Source: Paratrimastix pyriformis (taxonomy: Eukaryota > Preaxostyla > Paratrimastigidae). From it: a DNA stretch of 41,980 nt. The stretch covers positions 1-41,980 of the forward strand of contig JAPMOS010000247.1 of NCBI GenBank assembly GCA_027972325.1, read 5' to 3'. Shown here one piece after another: positions 30,890-40,816 of this stretch; the stretch's first letter is position 1, and the number at the start of each line of letters is the position of its first letter. The position numbers and the translations under genes were made by a program. The notes beneath the pieces were generated by a model that searched no databases, was not told where the DNA came from, and was given only the letters and a program-made list of their open reading frames with translations.

Positions 30890-32021
30890 CAGGAGGTGGC
30901 TCGCCTCCTCGAGACGGGCGCAATCCGACCCGTCCAGGCGCCGCCCACAACATCTCCCCACTGACGTGCGCGCCCAAGAAGAACGGCAAGCTGAGGCCGT
31001 GCACTCCGACATGCGCTTCGCTCAACTCTCTTTCGTCCAGGCGCCGGCCTTCAAGCTGGAGGACCTGACCACGCTGGCGCCTCTGCTGCGCGACGGGGAC
31101 TACATCTCGACGGCGGACTCTCCGAGGGCTACCATCACCTGCGCATTCACCCCGACGACCAGCAGTTCCTGGGTTTAGCCTGGCGGGGCCGCTACTACGT
31201 CTACACGGCCCTGCCCTTCGGCTCTCATGCGCCCCTGGGCCTTCACCAAATTCTGAGGCCCCTCTGCGAGTACCTCCGGGGCCCTCGTGCGGCCTGCGGA
31301 TGCTCTCCTACATCGACGACTTCATCGTGGCCAGTCGGCCGACCGAGGCCGATCGCGAGTGGGCGCGCTTCGTGGCCGTGATGGAGCAGGCGGGCATGAA
31401 CCTCAAGCTGGAGAAGTGCCATCCGCCCGCCCCGCGGCAGCAGTTCCTGGGGTACGAGGTCGAGACCGCTCCCCAGGTGCTACTGCGTGCCCGCCGAGAA
31501 GCGGCGCACCATCCGGCACGAGATCGCCCGGCTGCTGCGCTGCTCGCGGCCCCACGTTCGCCGTGTGGCCCACGTGGCGGGCCTCTGCCTGTCCGTCTCG
31601 CGGGCCGTTGCCCCGGCCAAGTTTCTCCTGCGCAACGTCTACCGCGTGGTCGCAGCGGCCCCAACTGGCACTGCTGCGTGATGCTGGACGTAGCCGGCCC
31701 GGGGAGACCTCCGCTGGTGGCTGGAGGGCCTCGAGGGCTGGAACGGGGCCTGTCCGCTCCCGACGCCGGCCGATCTGACCTGCGCCACGGACGCCTCGGA
31801 CATCGGCTGGGGGGCCTGCTGGCTGGAGCGCAACGAGACGGCCCAGGGCCCCTGGACGGGCGTCATGCGCGAGGCGCCCATCAACCAGCGCGAGCATGGC
31901 CGTGCTCAACGCCCTGCGCATCTGGGCCGCGACGCCGACTGGCGGGGCCGCACGGTGCTCTTCCAGGTCGACAACGCGACGACGGTGGCCCACCTCAACG
32001 GGTTTGGCCGCCTCAACCCGG
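30890..32021 (+). mobile_element. DIRS-type retrotransposon, family 2, fragment H (RT to RNase H)
   Basis: The plus strand holds RT from the VARLLETGAIRP segment, the catalytic [10 protein letters not shown] (about 31305), and RNase H up to [10 protein letters not shown] at 32019. Both ends are cut: family 1 copy B on the left, SKP1 coding sequence on the right. It overlaps copy E by about 270 bases of element coordinates, so the two are not simply halves of one split element. It is broken. Confidence 0.8.
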
Positions 32022-32435
32022 CGAGAAGGTGATTGAGTACTGCCGTTACCACGTTCAGGCCGACAAGCCTGATTCTGGCGTTTCGGACAACGATAAGAAG
32101 ACTTGGGATGAGAACTTTGTGAAGGTGGACAAGGAGACTCTCTTCAACCTCATCATGGCCGCCAACTATCTTGATGTTAAGTCTCTCCTTGATCTCACTT
32201 GCGCCACTGTCGCCAACATGCTCAAGAACAAGACTCCCGAGGTTCGCATTGTTTCGCGGCTTTCTTGCTCATCCTCACGCACTTTTCCAGGAAATCCGTC
32301 GTGAGTTCAACATCAAGAACGACCTGACGCCCGAGGAGGAGGAGGAGATTAAGCGGGAGTCTGCCTGGTCTGCTTGGATTTCCTCCTCATTTTTTCCGAT
32401 ACTCATCCCTTCTTATCCACAGGCTCTACCAGTGA
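32022..32435 (+). pseudogene. SKP1: SKP1 (S-phase kinase-associated protein 1) gene, 3' half
   Basis: The exons encode [16 protein letters not shown], then [40 protein letters not shown] and KNKTPE, then after an intron [20 protein letters not shown]. This is the central and C-terminal part of SKP1, the SCF ubiquitin-ligase adaptor that binds F-box proteins. Intron 1 is 32242-32290 (49 bases, GTTCGC to TTCCAG) and rejoins PE|EIRR exactly as in the family. A second intron, 32368-32422 (55 bases), would give the ending ESAWLYQ with TGA at 32433-32435. This is plausible but its donor is weak. The N-terminal BTB-like part is missing: at 32022 the reading frame runs without a break into DIRS RNase H sequence. 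Retained introns argue against a processed copy. Confidence 0.85.
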
Positions 32436-32449
32436 GGTTCCGGGTTGCT

Positions 32450-33320
32450 GTTCGATCGGTTTGTGGGGATCTCATATCGCTCCCCACCTTGCCGGCCCGA
32501 AACTGCCGAAGCCAAAGCCTTTGCAGTGCCAACCGACTGGTGGAGATAATGTTTGGTGAGTGTCGCACCCTTGCGCGACCACCGAAACTGTGCAGACACA
32601 GCCAGCCCGTCAAGCCCAGTCGACGCTGCCTTCGAGGCCGCAGCGGCCCTGACAGAGTGCGGCCCCTACCCAAGCCTGCGGCCAGCATCAGCCGCTTGCC
32701 ACAAGACAACCATGTTGTTGTGCATTTTTCCCCATTCTTGAGCTGGGGTGCACCGCTCTGGACGGCTGTCATTCAATTCAATCACCGCGCAGTGAAAACA
32801 GAGCAGTGGGTCAGCCTCGTTTCCTCCCATTTTTGCATGACCCATTCCTTCTCCTCCTTTCCCTTGGGCAGGACTTTGAGTTCGCACATGTGGTCGCCAT
32901 CAATGAGGCGAAGGTCCTCCAACCGTGCGGTGTTGAGGTCCGCCGCTCTCAGTCCGAGGGCCTCGCCCAACAGGACAATTTTTCCCAGGAGGTCGCGATG
33001 GTCCAGCTTGGAATTTGTCCCAAGTGATCTGAGACGGCGCCAGATGAGGTCCGTGTCGAAGGTTCCCTTCCTGACTGACACTGGCTTTGTCTTCTCCATC
33101 CCCGTCAAAACGGCCTTCACTGTGGCTTTTTTCCCAAGTAGGCAGCAAACTGGGCAACGGCCGTATCGTAGTTTCTCTGAGTCTTGCTCTCGACCGAGTG
33201 AGCGATGAGCTGCCGGGCTGCCTCACTCAGTTGGTGGGGGGGTGAGTCCTCTCCCACGAGGTCAATAACGACAGGTCCAGCTGATGGAGCTTCTCCCCGG
33301 ACCTCTGCGGTCACCGACCT
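32450..33320 (-). mobile_element. Third tyrosine-recombinase element (fragment)
   Basis: On the minus strand, SVESKTQRNYDTAVAQFAAY (about 33200) is a core-binding segment. LLGKIVLLGEALGLRAADLN (near 32985) is the first-arginine region, followed by LKVLPKGKEEKEW, and in another phase a CFHCAV segment. The wording matches neither family 1 nor family 2. It could be a third DIRS-like or a Crypton-like element. No RT is visible nearby. It is broken, with at least two interruptions. Confidence 0.6.
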
Positions 33321-33760
33321 TCCCCAGCGTGAGTTTCGCCTGCCTCAGAGGCAGTGGAAGCGATCGACAAGGAGGTCGTAGAATTGTTGCGTGTCAAGCT
33401 GCGGGCCATCGGAAACCCACCAGCAGCAGGGACTGGTGCTCCAGCACCTCTTCACGGTCCCGAAGCCCGACTTCCGTTATCGGGCCGAAGCCCGCGGGTA
33501 AAATAGACCTCCCGGTCCGCTCCTCCCCGCGAGACAAGCTCGCAAGAAGGAACGCCGACACGTCCCTTCATCCATCCCTTCCTCATTCTTCTCGTTCTTC
33601 TTCCGTTGCTTGATCGCTACAAGCATAGTTCTCCGAAGTCCACCCAGTTCGCTCCCAATCTCCTTCTGGGTCTCTTCATCCACAATCCCCAGCTCTGCTG
33701 CCAGTCTGCAGTCATTCGCGTAGATTTCCCGAAACCCGCACCGTCTTCGCAGTTCGACAT
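33321..33760 (-). other. Possible upstream part of the third recombinase element
   Basis: A charged helical frame lies on the minus strand (CRLAAELGIVDEETQKEIG near 33690, then a Lys/Glu-rich run). On the plus strand a short helical frame (AIDKEVVELLRVKLRAIG near 33365) follows a CTGCCTCAG acceptor-like site. Neither is recognised. Confidence 0.25.
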
Positions 33761-34100
33761 GTCACCCCCGGGTCTGCTCCCCGACCTGGGCCCGCCCGGC
33801 CCGCCAGACCAACAACACCGGGTTGGGCCCTGCCCCACGACCCCATAGGCACCCCAGACCTAGGCCCTAGGGGCCCTTGGGGCCCGACGGGGTCGGTGTG
33901 ATTTTCTATAGGAGGGGCGTGCGCGTGGTTTCTATTGGCCCCGTTCACATATCATCCCAACCGTCCATCAGCGGACGACCCCGATGCGCGTTTCGTGTTG
34001 CCCCATGTGCGGACTATGGTTTGGTACCTCATAGTCTGTCACACTTTTCAATTTTGACTGGGTGGCGTCGGTCGAACACGGCGGGCATTTTTCCCATCGT
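33761..34100. other. No recognisable gene
   Basis: Mixed GC-rich sequence with a local palindromic run around 33851-33885 (CCTAGGCCCTAGG). I see no coding signal. Confidence 0.4.
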
Positions 34101-34184
34101 GGACGAGGTCGTCACGAGGTCGTCGCGAGGTCGTCCGAGGTCGTCCGAGGTCGTCCGAGGTCGTCCGAGGTCGTCACGAGGTTC
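34101..34184. repeat. Tandem repeat of CGAGGTCGTC
   Basis: Eight or so units, first 11 or 12 bases long and then exactly 10, with the core CCGAGGTCGT repeated. Confidence 0.85.
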
Positions 34185-34249
34185 TCTCCGGGGTAGGATG
34201 CCGAGTCCAAGGCGGACGAGGTCCTGAATCGTCCCGAGCGAGGTCGTTG

Positions 34250-34426
34250 CCACCACAGGGAAATTTTCCAATAAACTGCCAATTTATTCCCTGTAAAAGT
34301 ATATTGGCCATACGAACGAGCAAAAACTGAGAATAAATGAGAATAAATCGACAATTTTTCGACATTAAAATTTACAGGCCATTTATTGCCCATTCAAATT
34401 CAACGACAATAAAACTGACACTTTAA
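34250..34426. other. AT-rich island
   Basis: About 175 bases are clearly richer in A/T than the surroundings, with repeated AATAAA/AATAAAT words and TTTATTC on both strands. No ORF is credible. It could be a 3' end region or a foreign insert. Confidence 0.4.
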
Positions 34427-34640
34427 TGTCTGAGTGTGAGTGACTGTGCGGTAGGGCTCATACCGACTGCCTCTCCGAGTGCTGGCGACGACGCCTGCGA
34501 GGTGTGACTGGTGCTGATGCGTCCGGTTCCGTGGAACTGGTGCAGAAGTTGTTTCCAGTTTAGCCACGGTTGTGCCGAGTGGAACACCACAAGGACTGGC
34601 TTCCCGGACCAAAGACTGATGAGTATCGAGTATTTCAGCA
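34427..34640 (-). mobile_element. Family 1 DIRS Gag-region fragment G
   Basis: It is nearly identical to 29285-29505 of copy B, in the same orientation, and ends at a (TG)n run. It is only a short fragment. Confidence 0.75.
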
Positions 34641-34659
34641 TGTGTGTGTGTGTGTGTGT
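34641..34659. repeat. (TG)n microsatellite
   Basis: About nine TG units, exactly at the edge of fragment G. Confidence 0.9.
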
Positions 34660-34912
34660 CATACATGTTTGCAACATAGAGATGCAAAACTCCCGATTCC
34701 GGCCGAAGCCGGTGACATGACCCCAGTTCCTCCCATGTTCCCGCAATTCTGCGGGCAACTAGGCTAGGGGCGGGGCTATGGTGACAGGGAGAGACAGAAT
34801 GGAAAACGGGGGAGGAGGGACCAAGAAATGGGGTCGGAGATCAACACAGGAAACACTGAACAGTGGGGAAAGATTGAACCGAAAGGAACACAATTCCATT
34901 ACATTGGCACTT

Positions 34913-35010
34913 CCTGGGCGTTGGGCAGTCGGGTTCCCATGTACCATCGGGTGCTCGTGTGGAACACAAACATCGGGGCGTGTTGCTGGCGGATCCACTC
35001 ATCCAAAGTT
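34913..35010 (-). pseudogene. GIY-YIG-like motif fragment
   Basis: The minus-strand frame reads DEWIRQQHAPMFVFHT then STRWYMGTRLP. It resembles the end of the plus-strand ORF at 9520-9597 (VYVCYTHARWYVGSK) and the opening of GIY-YIG nuclease domains. It is too short for a firm call. Confidence 0.25.
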
Positions 35011-35129
35011 TTTTTCCGCGGCCCGTCCGGTCCCGCGGGCACTCGAGCCGCCCTGCCCCTTCAACCCCAGGATCCGTGGGCAGAGTGAGGCTCCCTCGAA
35101 GCTTGCGGCGTGTCACAGCCCTTGTGCAG

Positions 35130-35245
35130 GGGCAGGGACAAGGCGGGGGGCAGCATGGCAGGGGCAGGGCAGGGCAGGGGCAGGGCAGGCAGGGGCAGGG
35201 GCAGGGGCAGGGCAGGGGCAGGGCAGGGGCAGGGCCACAGTGGGA
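35130..35245. repeat. (GGGGCA)n / (GGGCA)n minisatellite
   Basis: An irregular array of GGGGCAGGGCA units, G-quadruplex-prone on the plus strand. Open frames through it are low-complexity Gly/Ala/Gln/Arg. Confidence 0.85.
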
Positions 35246-35919
35246 GTCGCAGTGGGTGCTGCAGATGCAGTGGGGCTGGTGCAGATGCAGTGGGGCTGGA
35301 ATGAGATGAAGGTAGATGCAAGGAGATGGAAGGAATGGCTGTGGACCAGGGCGCACAGAAATGGAACAGCAGTCTTTGCTGGGATCAAGGGATGGATGGT
35401 GGACTGAAGCTGAAGCGGTCGGAGTCGCAATGCGGTCACTTTTCCGGGAGGCTGTTTGACAGTGCTCGGTGACTTTGGACACAGGCCAGATTGGGGCGAA
35501 GCAGGGGCGGGTTCACCGAAGCAACAGGTCGGGCTGGAACGGGGTCGCCATCGATACTCGCGATACAGCAACGGCCTTGTTGGCAGACTCCAAATTGAAA
35601 ATAGTGGCACCACAAATGAATTGAATCAATTGCGCAAGCTTTGGCAGCACAGAGATTGATCGCCCCCCGCCGACCGTAGAATGCTCAAACTGATGCGCTG
35701 AAGCAACTTGGTCGACGGGATGCGGTGGTCTCATGTTGGGTCTCCACTCAGAGACCAGCGAACGATCACCCGTCCGGGTATTAGACCAACGAACAACCGA
35801 CCGGTTGGCCATCAGGGAACCTCAGCCCCGAGTCGGCTGGGCTCTCTTATGAGCACCCTCTTGGGCGATGCGCTCCGACTTGACTTGGCGAAAAAAACAA
35901 AAAAAAAATGCCATGTCCC
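35246..35919. other. No recognisable gene
   Basis: Mixed sequence with short open frames on both strands. Nothing in it resembles a known domain. Confidence 0.4.
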
Positions 35920-36004
35920 GAGAAGACGCACACACCGCCTGCGACAAGGTGCTGAGGTCTGAGGTTGGTGGCAAGTATAAGACCGCCACACCACCGAGCT
36001 ATTA
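35920..36004 (-). other. tRNA-like or SINE-like hairpin next to 5S
   Basis: On the minus strand TAGCTCGGTGG resembles a tRNA D-arm/A box. It is followed by GTGGC and GCCAC arms around a loop with CTTATAC. No convincing B box or acceptor stem is seen. It may be a decayed tRNA or a SINE head divergent from the 5S gene. Confidence 0.2.
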
Positions 36005-36121
36005 AGCTACGGCAATAGTTGGGCGAAAGCACCGGATCCCTTCAGACATCCGAAGTTAAGCGCTCAACGCTCGGTTAGTACTTGGATGGGGGACCGCCAG
36101 GAAAAACCGAGTGCTGTAGCT
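36005..36121 (+). rRNA. 5S ribosomal RNA gene
   Basis: The 117 bases carry the 5S hallmarks. The 5' AGCTACGGC pairs with 3' GCTGTAGCT (stem I). CACCGGATCCC and CCGAAGTTAAGCG follow in the loop B/A-box region, then GGTTAGTACTTGGATGGG with GACCGCC in the C-box region. A T6 run at 36127-36132 is a pol III terminator. It appears as a single gene. The loop and C-box wording resembles opisthokont-type 5S, but I do not rely on that for taxonomy. Confidence 0.9.
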
Positions 36122-36126
36122 TCTGC

Positions 36127-36132
36127 ATTTTT
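36127..36132 (+). terminator. Pol III T-run after 5S
   Basis: Six T residues start six bases after the 3' end of the 5S gene. Confidence 0.7.
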
Positions 36133-36136
36133 TGAC

Positions 36137-36282
36137 TATCAACATCAACATCAACATCAACATCAACATCAACATCAACATCAACATGAACATCAACATG
36201 AACATCAACATCAACATCAACATCAACATCAACATCAACATCAACATCAACATCAACATCAACATCAACATCAACATCAAAA
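36137..36282. repeat. (ATCAAC)n hexamer array
   Basis: About 24 units with rare ATGAAC variants, beginning just beyond the 5S terminator. Confidence 0.95.
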
Positions 36283-36466
36283 TCAACACCAACATCATCA
36301 CCAACATGGTCATCATCACCAACATGGTCATCATCACCAACATGGTCATCACCAACATGGTCATCATCCCAACATGGTCATCATCACCAATATGGTCATC
36401 ATCACCAACATGGTCATCATCGCCAACATGGTCATCATCACCAACATGGTCATCATCACCAACATG
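36283..36466. repeat. 18-base minisatellite CATCATCACCAACATGGT
   Basis: About ten units, some lacking one CAT. It grades from the hexamer array on its left into a pure CAT run on its right. Confidence 0.9.
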
Positions 36467-36467
36467 G

Positions 36468-36526
<59 letters not shown>
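36467..36526. repeat. (CAT)n microsatellite
   Basis: About 20 pure CAT units, ending exactly where the R-type terminus of DIRS copy F starts. Confidence 0.95.
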
Positions 36527-36530
<4 letters not shown>

Positions 36531-37162
36531 CCATCGTAGACTCAGGATAGCAGGCGACAGCCTCCGTCTTCGGCAGTCTAGGTGCTATAACTCCTTGTTC
36601 TTCATAATGAACACCACACAATGCAGAAAAATAAACCAATCCTAAAATGGTCACGACGGACAGCGTGTCCAATACGTGTCCATAAATCATAACAAAAATA
36701 GGAGAGAGAGGTCAAAGGGAGTCTAGAACTTTGGCCGAAGCCAAAAATTAAACACGCACAGGAAGGGGGTGAGATGCGCGTGAACGGCCAGATGCGTTGC
36801 GCATCCGAATCTCCGAAAACCGTTGAGAGATTTCCGGGTCAACGGTCCATGATCGAACCGTGAAGTGACCCCACTTTGGGCTTCGGAAGAGGTCCGAAAG
36901 GGGGTGGTAAAAGTAGCGGAGGCGAAAAAACAACAGGGAAAAAGTTGAAAAGTGCGGTCGGACCGTTCCCGCCCAATTCCGAGTACTTATGGGGCGCCCC
37001 CGGACCAGCACAGTGCCTTCGTTTTGGAGTGGTGTTCTCCGTGACGAGTCAAGTGGCAGAGGCGGTTGGATGGCGTACGAACCCCGACAGTAGCAGCAGG
37101 AATAGGTGCGGGTGGGCCCGAAAGCGAGAAGGGAGCAGAAAAATGAGGGAGAAACGGGTGGG

Positions 37163-37261
37163 TAGCACCTATCCTGCCTCGACTTCGGCTGTCGACTCAC
37201 TATCCATCGTAGACTCAGGATAGCAGGCGACAGCCTCCGTCTTCGGCAGTCTAGGTGCTAT
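37163..37261. repeat. Internal complementary region (ICR), family 2 copy F
   Basis: Same structure as 15747-15846, with the two halves meeting at 37199/37200 (GTCGACTCA|CTATCC). Confidence 0.85.
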
Positions 37262-37445
37262 CACAGGCAGAGAGGGGAGAAAAGAATAAAACCCCAAGTG
37301 CAGCACAGCATCTAATCGGCTGGCCGCAAAAATCAGGAAATGAAAAGTCCCAACATGGCATGCCAAGCCAGCATCTAGTCGGCCGGCGGCAGCAGGAGAA
37401 ACAGAAAAACAGAAAAAAGACAGACAAAAGGGCCTTGGAGGCCCC

Positions 37446-38755
37446 TCAAAAGCAGTCGAAAGCGGGCTGGCTCGACGATTCCTCCCCGGGCTCGTCGTTC
37501 TCTCCGTCGTCAGAGGGTCGGCTGCCCCCGCGGCGGCGCGGAGCGGCGGATGGCGCCCGGCTGGGGCGGCGGGTGGTGCGCGGGCGCCGGCGTGGCGCCG
37601 GCGTGCTGGTTGCATCGCCCGAAGGAGCCTCCTCGTCGTTGTCGTCGTCCCGAACGACCAGCGCACGATGCCTCCGCGGAGCCGCCGGACGGTGGCGCGG
37701 CGTGGCCGACAGGGAGAGCGACGAGGCAGGCGAGGCCGGTGCGGGCGGCGCCGGCGGAAGTGCCGGGCGAACGGCCCGGAACGAGGTCGGTCTCGGCGGA
37801 CGGCGCGGTAGGTGCGCCTGCGACGGTGGCGTTGTGCTGGGGCGGCACCGTGGCGAACATGAGATCGGTGAAGTTGCTGTCGACGCCCGTCTGCACGTAG
37901 TGCTGCGCAAACACTTTGGCCGAAGCCCATCGGCCCAGGTGCAGGATCTTGTCGGGCATGACCTCGCGCGCGATGGCCCAGCTGGCACCCCCACGTCGGA
38001 AGCCTCGCGCCGACAGGAGCGAGCGATCGCCCCCGCCGGCGACGATGACCTCGTTGAGGATGTGGCTGACGGTGGCCGGCTTGACGCCCTCGTAGGGCCG
38101 GCGCAGCTGGATGATGACCCGCGACGGTCCTGGCGGGTCGGGCCGCATGGCCCCTGTGCGGCGGAGCCAGCATTGGTAGCAGCCGACCGGGTCAAGGAGC
38201 GCATCGGCTGCGCGCCAGATGGTAACGGAGGCGCCCTGCGCGGTGTAGTCGTTCTTGAATCCCAGCAGGCAGACGACCAGCCGATCGGCGGCCGGCGGAA
38301 TGGCCACCTGTGAGACAGTGGGCAGAGTCACGTCGGAGGGCCGCAGCAGCGCCAGGAAGGCCAGCAGGGCGACCAGCTTGGCGCGGAGGCGCTCGAGTGG
38401 GGAGCGCTCTCGTTCGGGCCCCACTGGTGGAAGAGCTCCACCAGCAGGGTGGGCGGCACAGGCAGCCCCTTCTGGACGGGCTGCGTGGTACGGCGCAGGC
38501 GAATGGTCTTGCGGAGGCGGCCATAGAGGTGGTCGCGCGCCGGGGAGGGCACCCCAAGTGCGTCGTGGATCAGGTTGACCACGGTGGAGATGAGCGACAA
38601 GGTCGACCGGGGCCGGCAGCTGGCCCGGGTGGCCTCATCGGTGTAGTCGGCCAGAGCGCTCACAGGCATGGGCACCAGCGGGATGCCCCGGCCGGCGCAG
38701 AACCGGGCCAGGGCACGTAGCCGGTTGGTGAGGCTCTTCTCGGTGGTGGGCTTTA
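37446..38755 (-). pseudogene. Tyrosine recombinase, family 2 DIRS (copy F)
   Basis: The core-binding and catalytic segments align with copy D (LLRPSDVTLPT, GFRRGGASWAIA, HLGRWASAKVFAQHY). The C-terminal tail differs more. The catalytic two-thirds is one open stretch. Confidence 0.75.
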
Positions 38756-40680
38756 CAGCAGCCGAGACAAGTAGCTGGCGACCTTGGGCGCTCCAATGGG
38801 CCGCTCCGGCCGCCCAGAAATCCTGAAGGCGCAGACGCGCCAGCTGAGGTTCTTCGTCGGCTCCGAGTGGCCGGAAGCAGCCGGGCGGAAGGCCCGCGGG
38901 TCCTGCGGCAGGAGCACGGGCCAGTCCACCGTCAGGGCCAGCAGCAGGGGCCACCAGGGCTGGCTCGGCCAGACCGGGGCCAGCAGGGTGCACTCGACCC
39001 CGGGCCCAGAGTGCTGCAGGTGGCGTAGTACGCGGTGGATCTGCGAAAAGGGGGGGTTGACCCAGCTGTTCTCGCCGGGCTCCCACCGGGCCGAAAACGT
39101 GTCGGCGCGCAGGGACTGCACATCGCGGTGGCGGCTCTCGTAGCGGGGCACCTGTCGCGTCGCGAAGGTGGCCATGCGGTCGATCGAGTGCGGGCTCCAG
39201 AGCCGGTCCAGCGAGCGGAACAGCGCCGGGTGGAGCATCCAGTCGCTGCGGTCGAAGTCCCGCGAGAGCTGGTCCGCCGTGGTATTCGTCACGCCCGCCA
39301 CGTGCTCGGCCTGCAGGGTGATCCCGTGGCGCGCTGCAAGGGCGTGGATGGCCCGGGCGATCCCGTCCAGGGCCGGGTTGAGGCGGCCAAACCCGTTGAG
39401 GTGGGCCACTGTCGTCGCGTTGTCGACCTGGAAGAGCACCGTGCGGCCCCGCCAGGCCGGCGTCGCGGCCCAGATGCGCAGGGCGTTGAGCACGGCCATG
39501 CTCTCGCGCTGGTTGATGGGCGTCTCGCGCATGACGCCCGTCCAGGGGCCCTGGGCTGTCTCGTTGCGCTCGATCCAGCAGGCCCCCCAGCCGATGTCCG
39601 AGGCGTCCGTGGCGCAGGTCAGATCGGCCGGCGCCGGGAGCGGACAGGCCCCGTTCCAGCCCTCGAGGCCCTCCAGCCACCAGCGGAGGTCTCCCCGGGC
39701 CGGCTCGTCCAGCATCACGCAGCAGTGCCAGTTGGGGGCCGCTGCGACCACGCGGTAGACGTTGCGCAGGAGGAACTTGGCAGGGGCCACGGCCCGCGAG
39801 ACGGACAGGCAGAGGCCCGCCACGTGGGCCACCCGACGCACGTGGGGCCGCGAGCAGCGCAGCAGCCGGGCGATCTCGTGTCGGATGGTGCGCCGCTTCT
39901 CGGCGGGCACGCAGTAGCGCACCTGGGGAGCGGTCTCGACCTCGTACCCCAGGAACTGCTGCCGCGGGGGCGGGCGCATGGCACTTCTCCAGCTTGAGGT
40001 TCATGCCCGCCTGCTCCATCACGGCCACGAAGCGCGCCCACTCGCGATCGGCCTCGGCCGGCCGACTGGCCACGATGAAGTCGTCGATGTAGGAGAGCAT
40101 CCGCAGGCCGCACGAGGGGCCCGGAGGTACTCGCAGAGGGGCCTGAGAAACTTGGTAAAGGCCCAAGGCGCACAGGAGAGGCCGAACGGGAGAACCGTGT
40201 AGACGTAGTAGCGGCCCCGCCAGGCGAACCCCAAGAGCTGCTGGTCGTCGGGGTGAATGCGCAGGTGATGGTAGCCTCGAGGTCCGCCGTCGAGATGTAG
40301 TCCCCGTCGCGCAGCAGAGGCGCCAGCGTGGTCAGATCCTCCAGCTTGAAGGCCGGCGCCTGGACAAAAGAGTTGACGAAGCGCATGTCGATGCAGAGCC
40401 CCAGCTTCCCGTTCTTCTTCGGCGCGCACGTCAGCGGGGAGATGTTGTGGGGCGGCACCTGGACGGGTCGGATTGCGCCCGTCCCGAGGAGGAGCCACCT
40501 CCTGGTCGACGAAGGAGGCGTGCCTGGGTGCACGTAGTTGGGCAAATGGGAGCGGCACGGCTTGCAAAGGAGCGGGATGCGGAAGCCGTGCAAGAGCCAG
40601 TTGTGCACGGGGCGGGGCAGTGAAAATGCTCCCAGAAGGCCCGGAAGGGCGGGAGGGAGGGACGCCCGGTGCTAGCAAGG
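38753..40680 (-). pseudogene. RT and RNase H, family 2 DIRS (copy F)
   Basis: RT with [10 protein letters not shown] near 40090 and LPFGLSCAPWAFTKFL near 40190. RNase H with [14 protein letters not shown] near 39605 lies in an open stretch of 408 residues (39979-38753). A His-encoding repeat precedes the RT, as in copy D. The copy has a few breaks. Confidence 0.8.
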
Positions 40681-40816
40681 TGGTGGCGGTGGTGGCGATG
40701 CGGCCGGTGGTGATGGGGATGGTCGCACCGTGGCGGCAGCGGCGAGGAGGGTGGCGGTGTTGGTGGTGGAGATGGCGGACCCCGTTGCTGCCGCGGCGCG
40801 CGGGCTCTGCGCGCCG

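Noticed and set aside
23641-30930. Copies E and H as one element split by insertion of copy B
   Set aside because: They overlap by about 270 bases of element sequence, which a clean insertion without target duplication would not give.
34778-35407. A 209-residue Gly/Ala/Gln-rich protein
   Set aside because: Most of it is the GGGGCA minisatellite. The antisense strand has an equally open frame.
35920-36004. A functional tRNA gene
   Set aside because: A D-arm-like word and a stem are present, but no B box or acceptor stem could be paired.
36283-36466. CRISPR-like array
   Set aside because: Units are contiguous 18-mers without spacers, and the setting is eukaryotic.
36086-36550. His/Gln-rich or Asn/Ile-rich ORFs after 5S
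   Set aside because: Translation of the hexamer, 18-mer and CAT arrays. No start context or conserved sequence.
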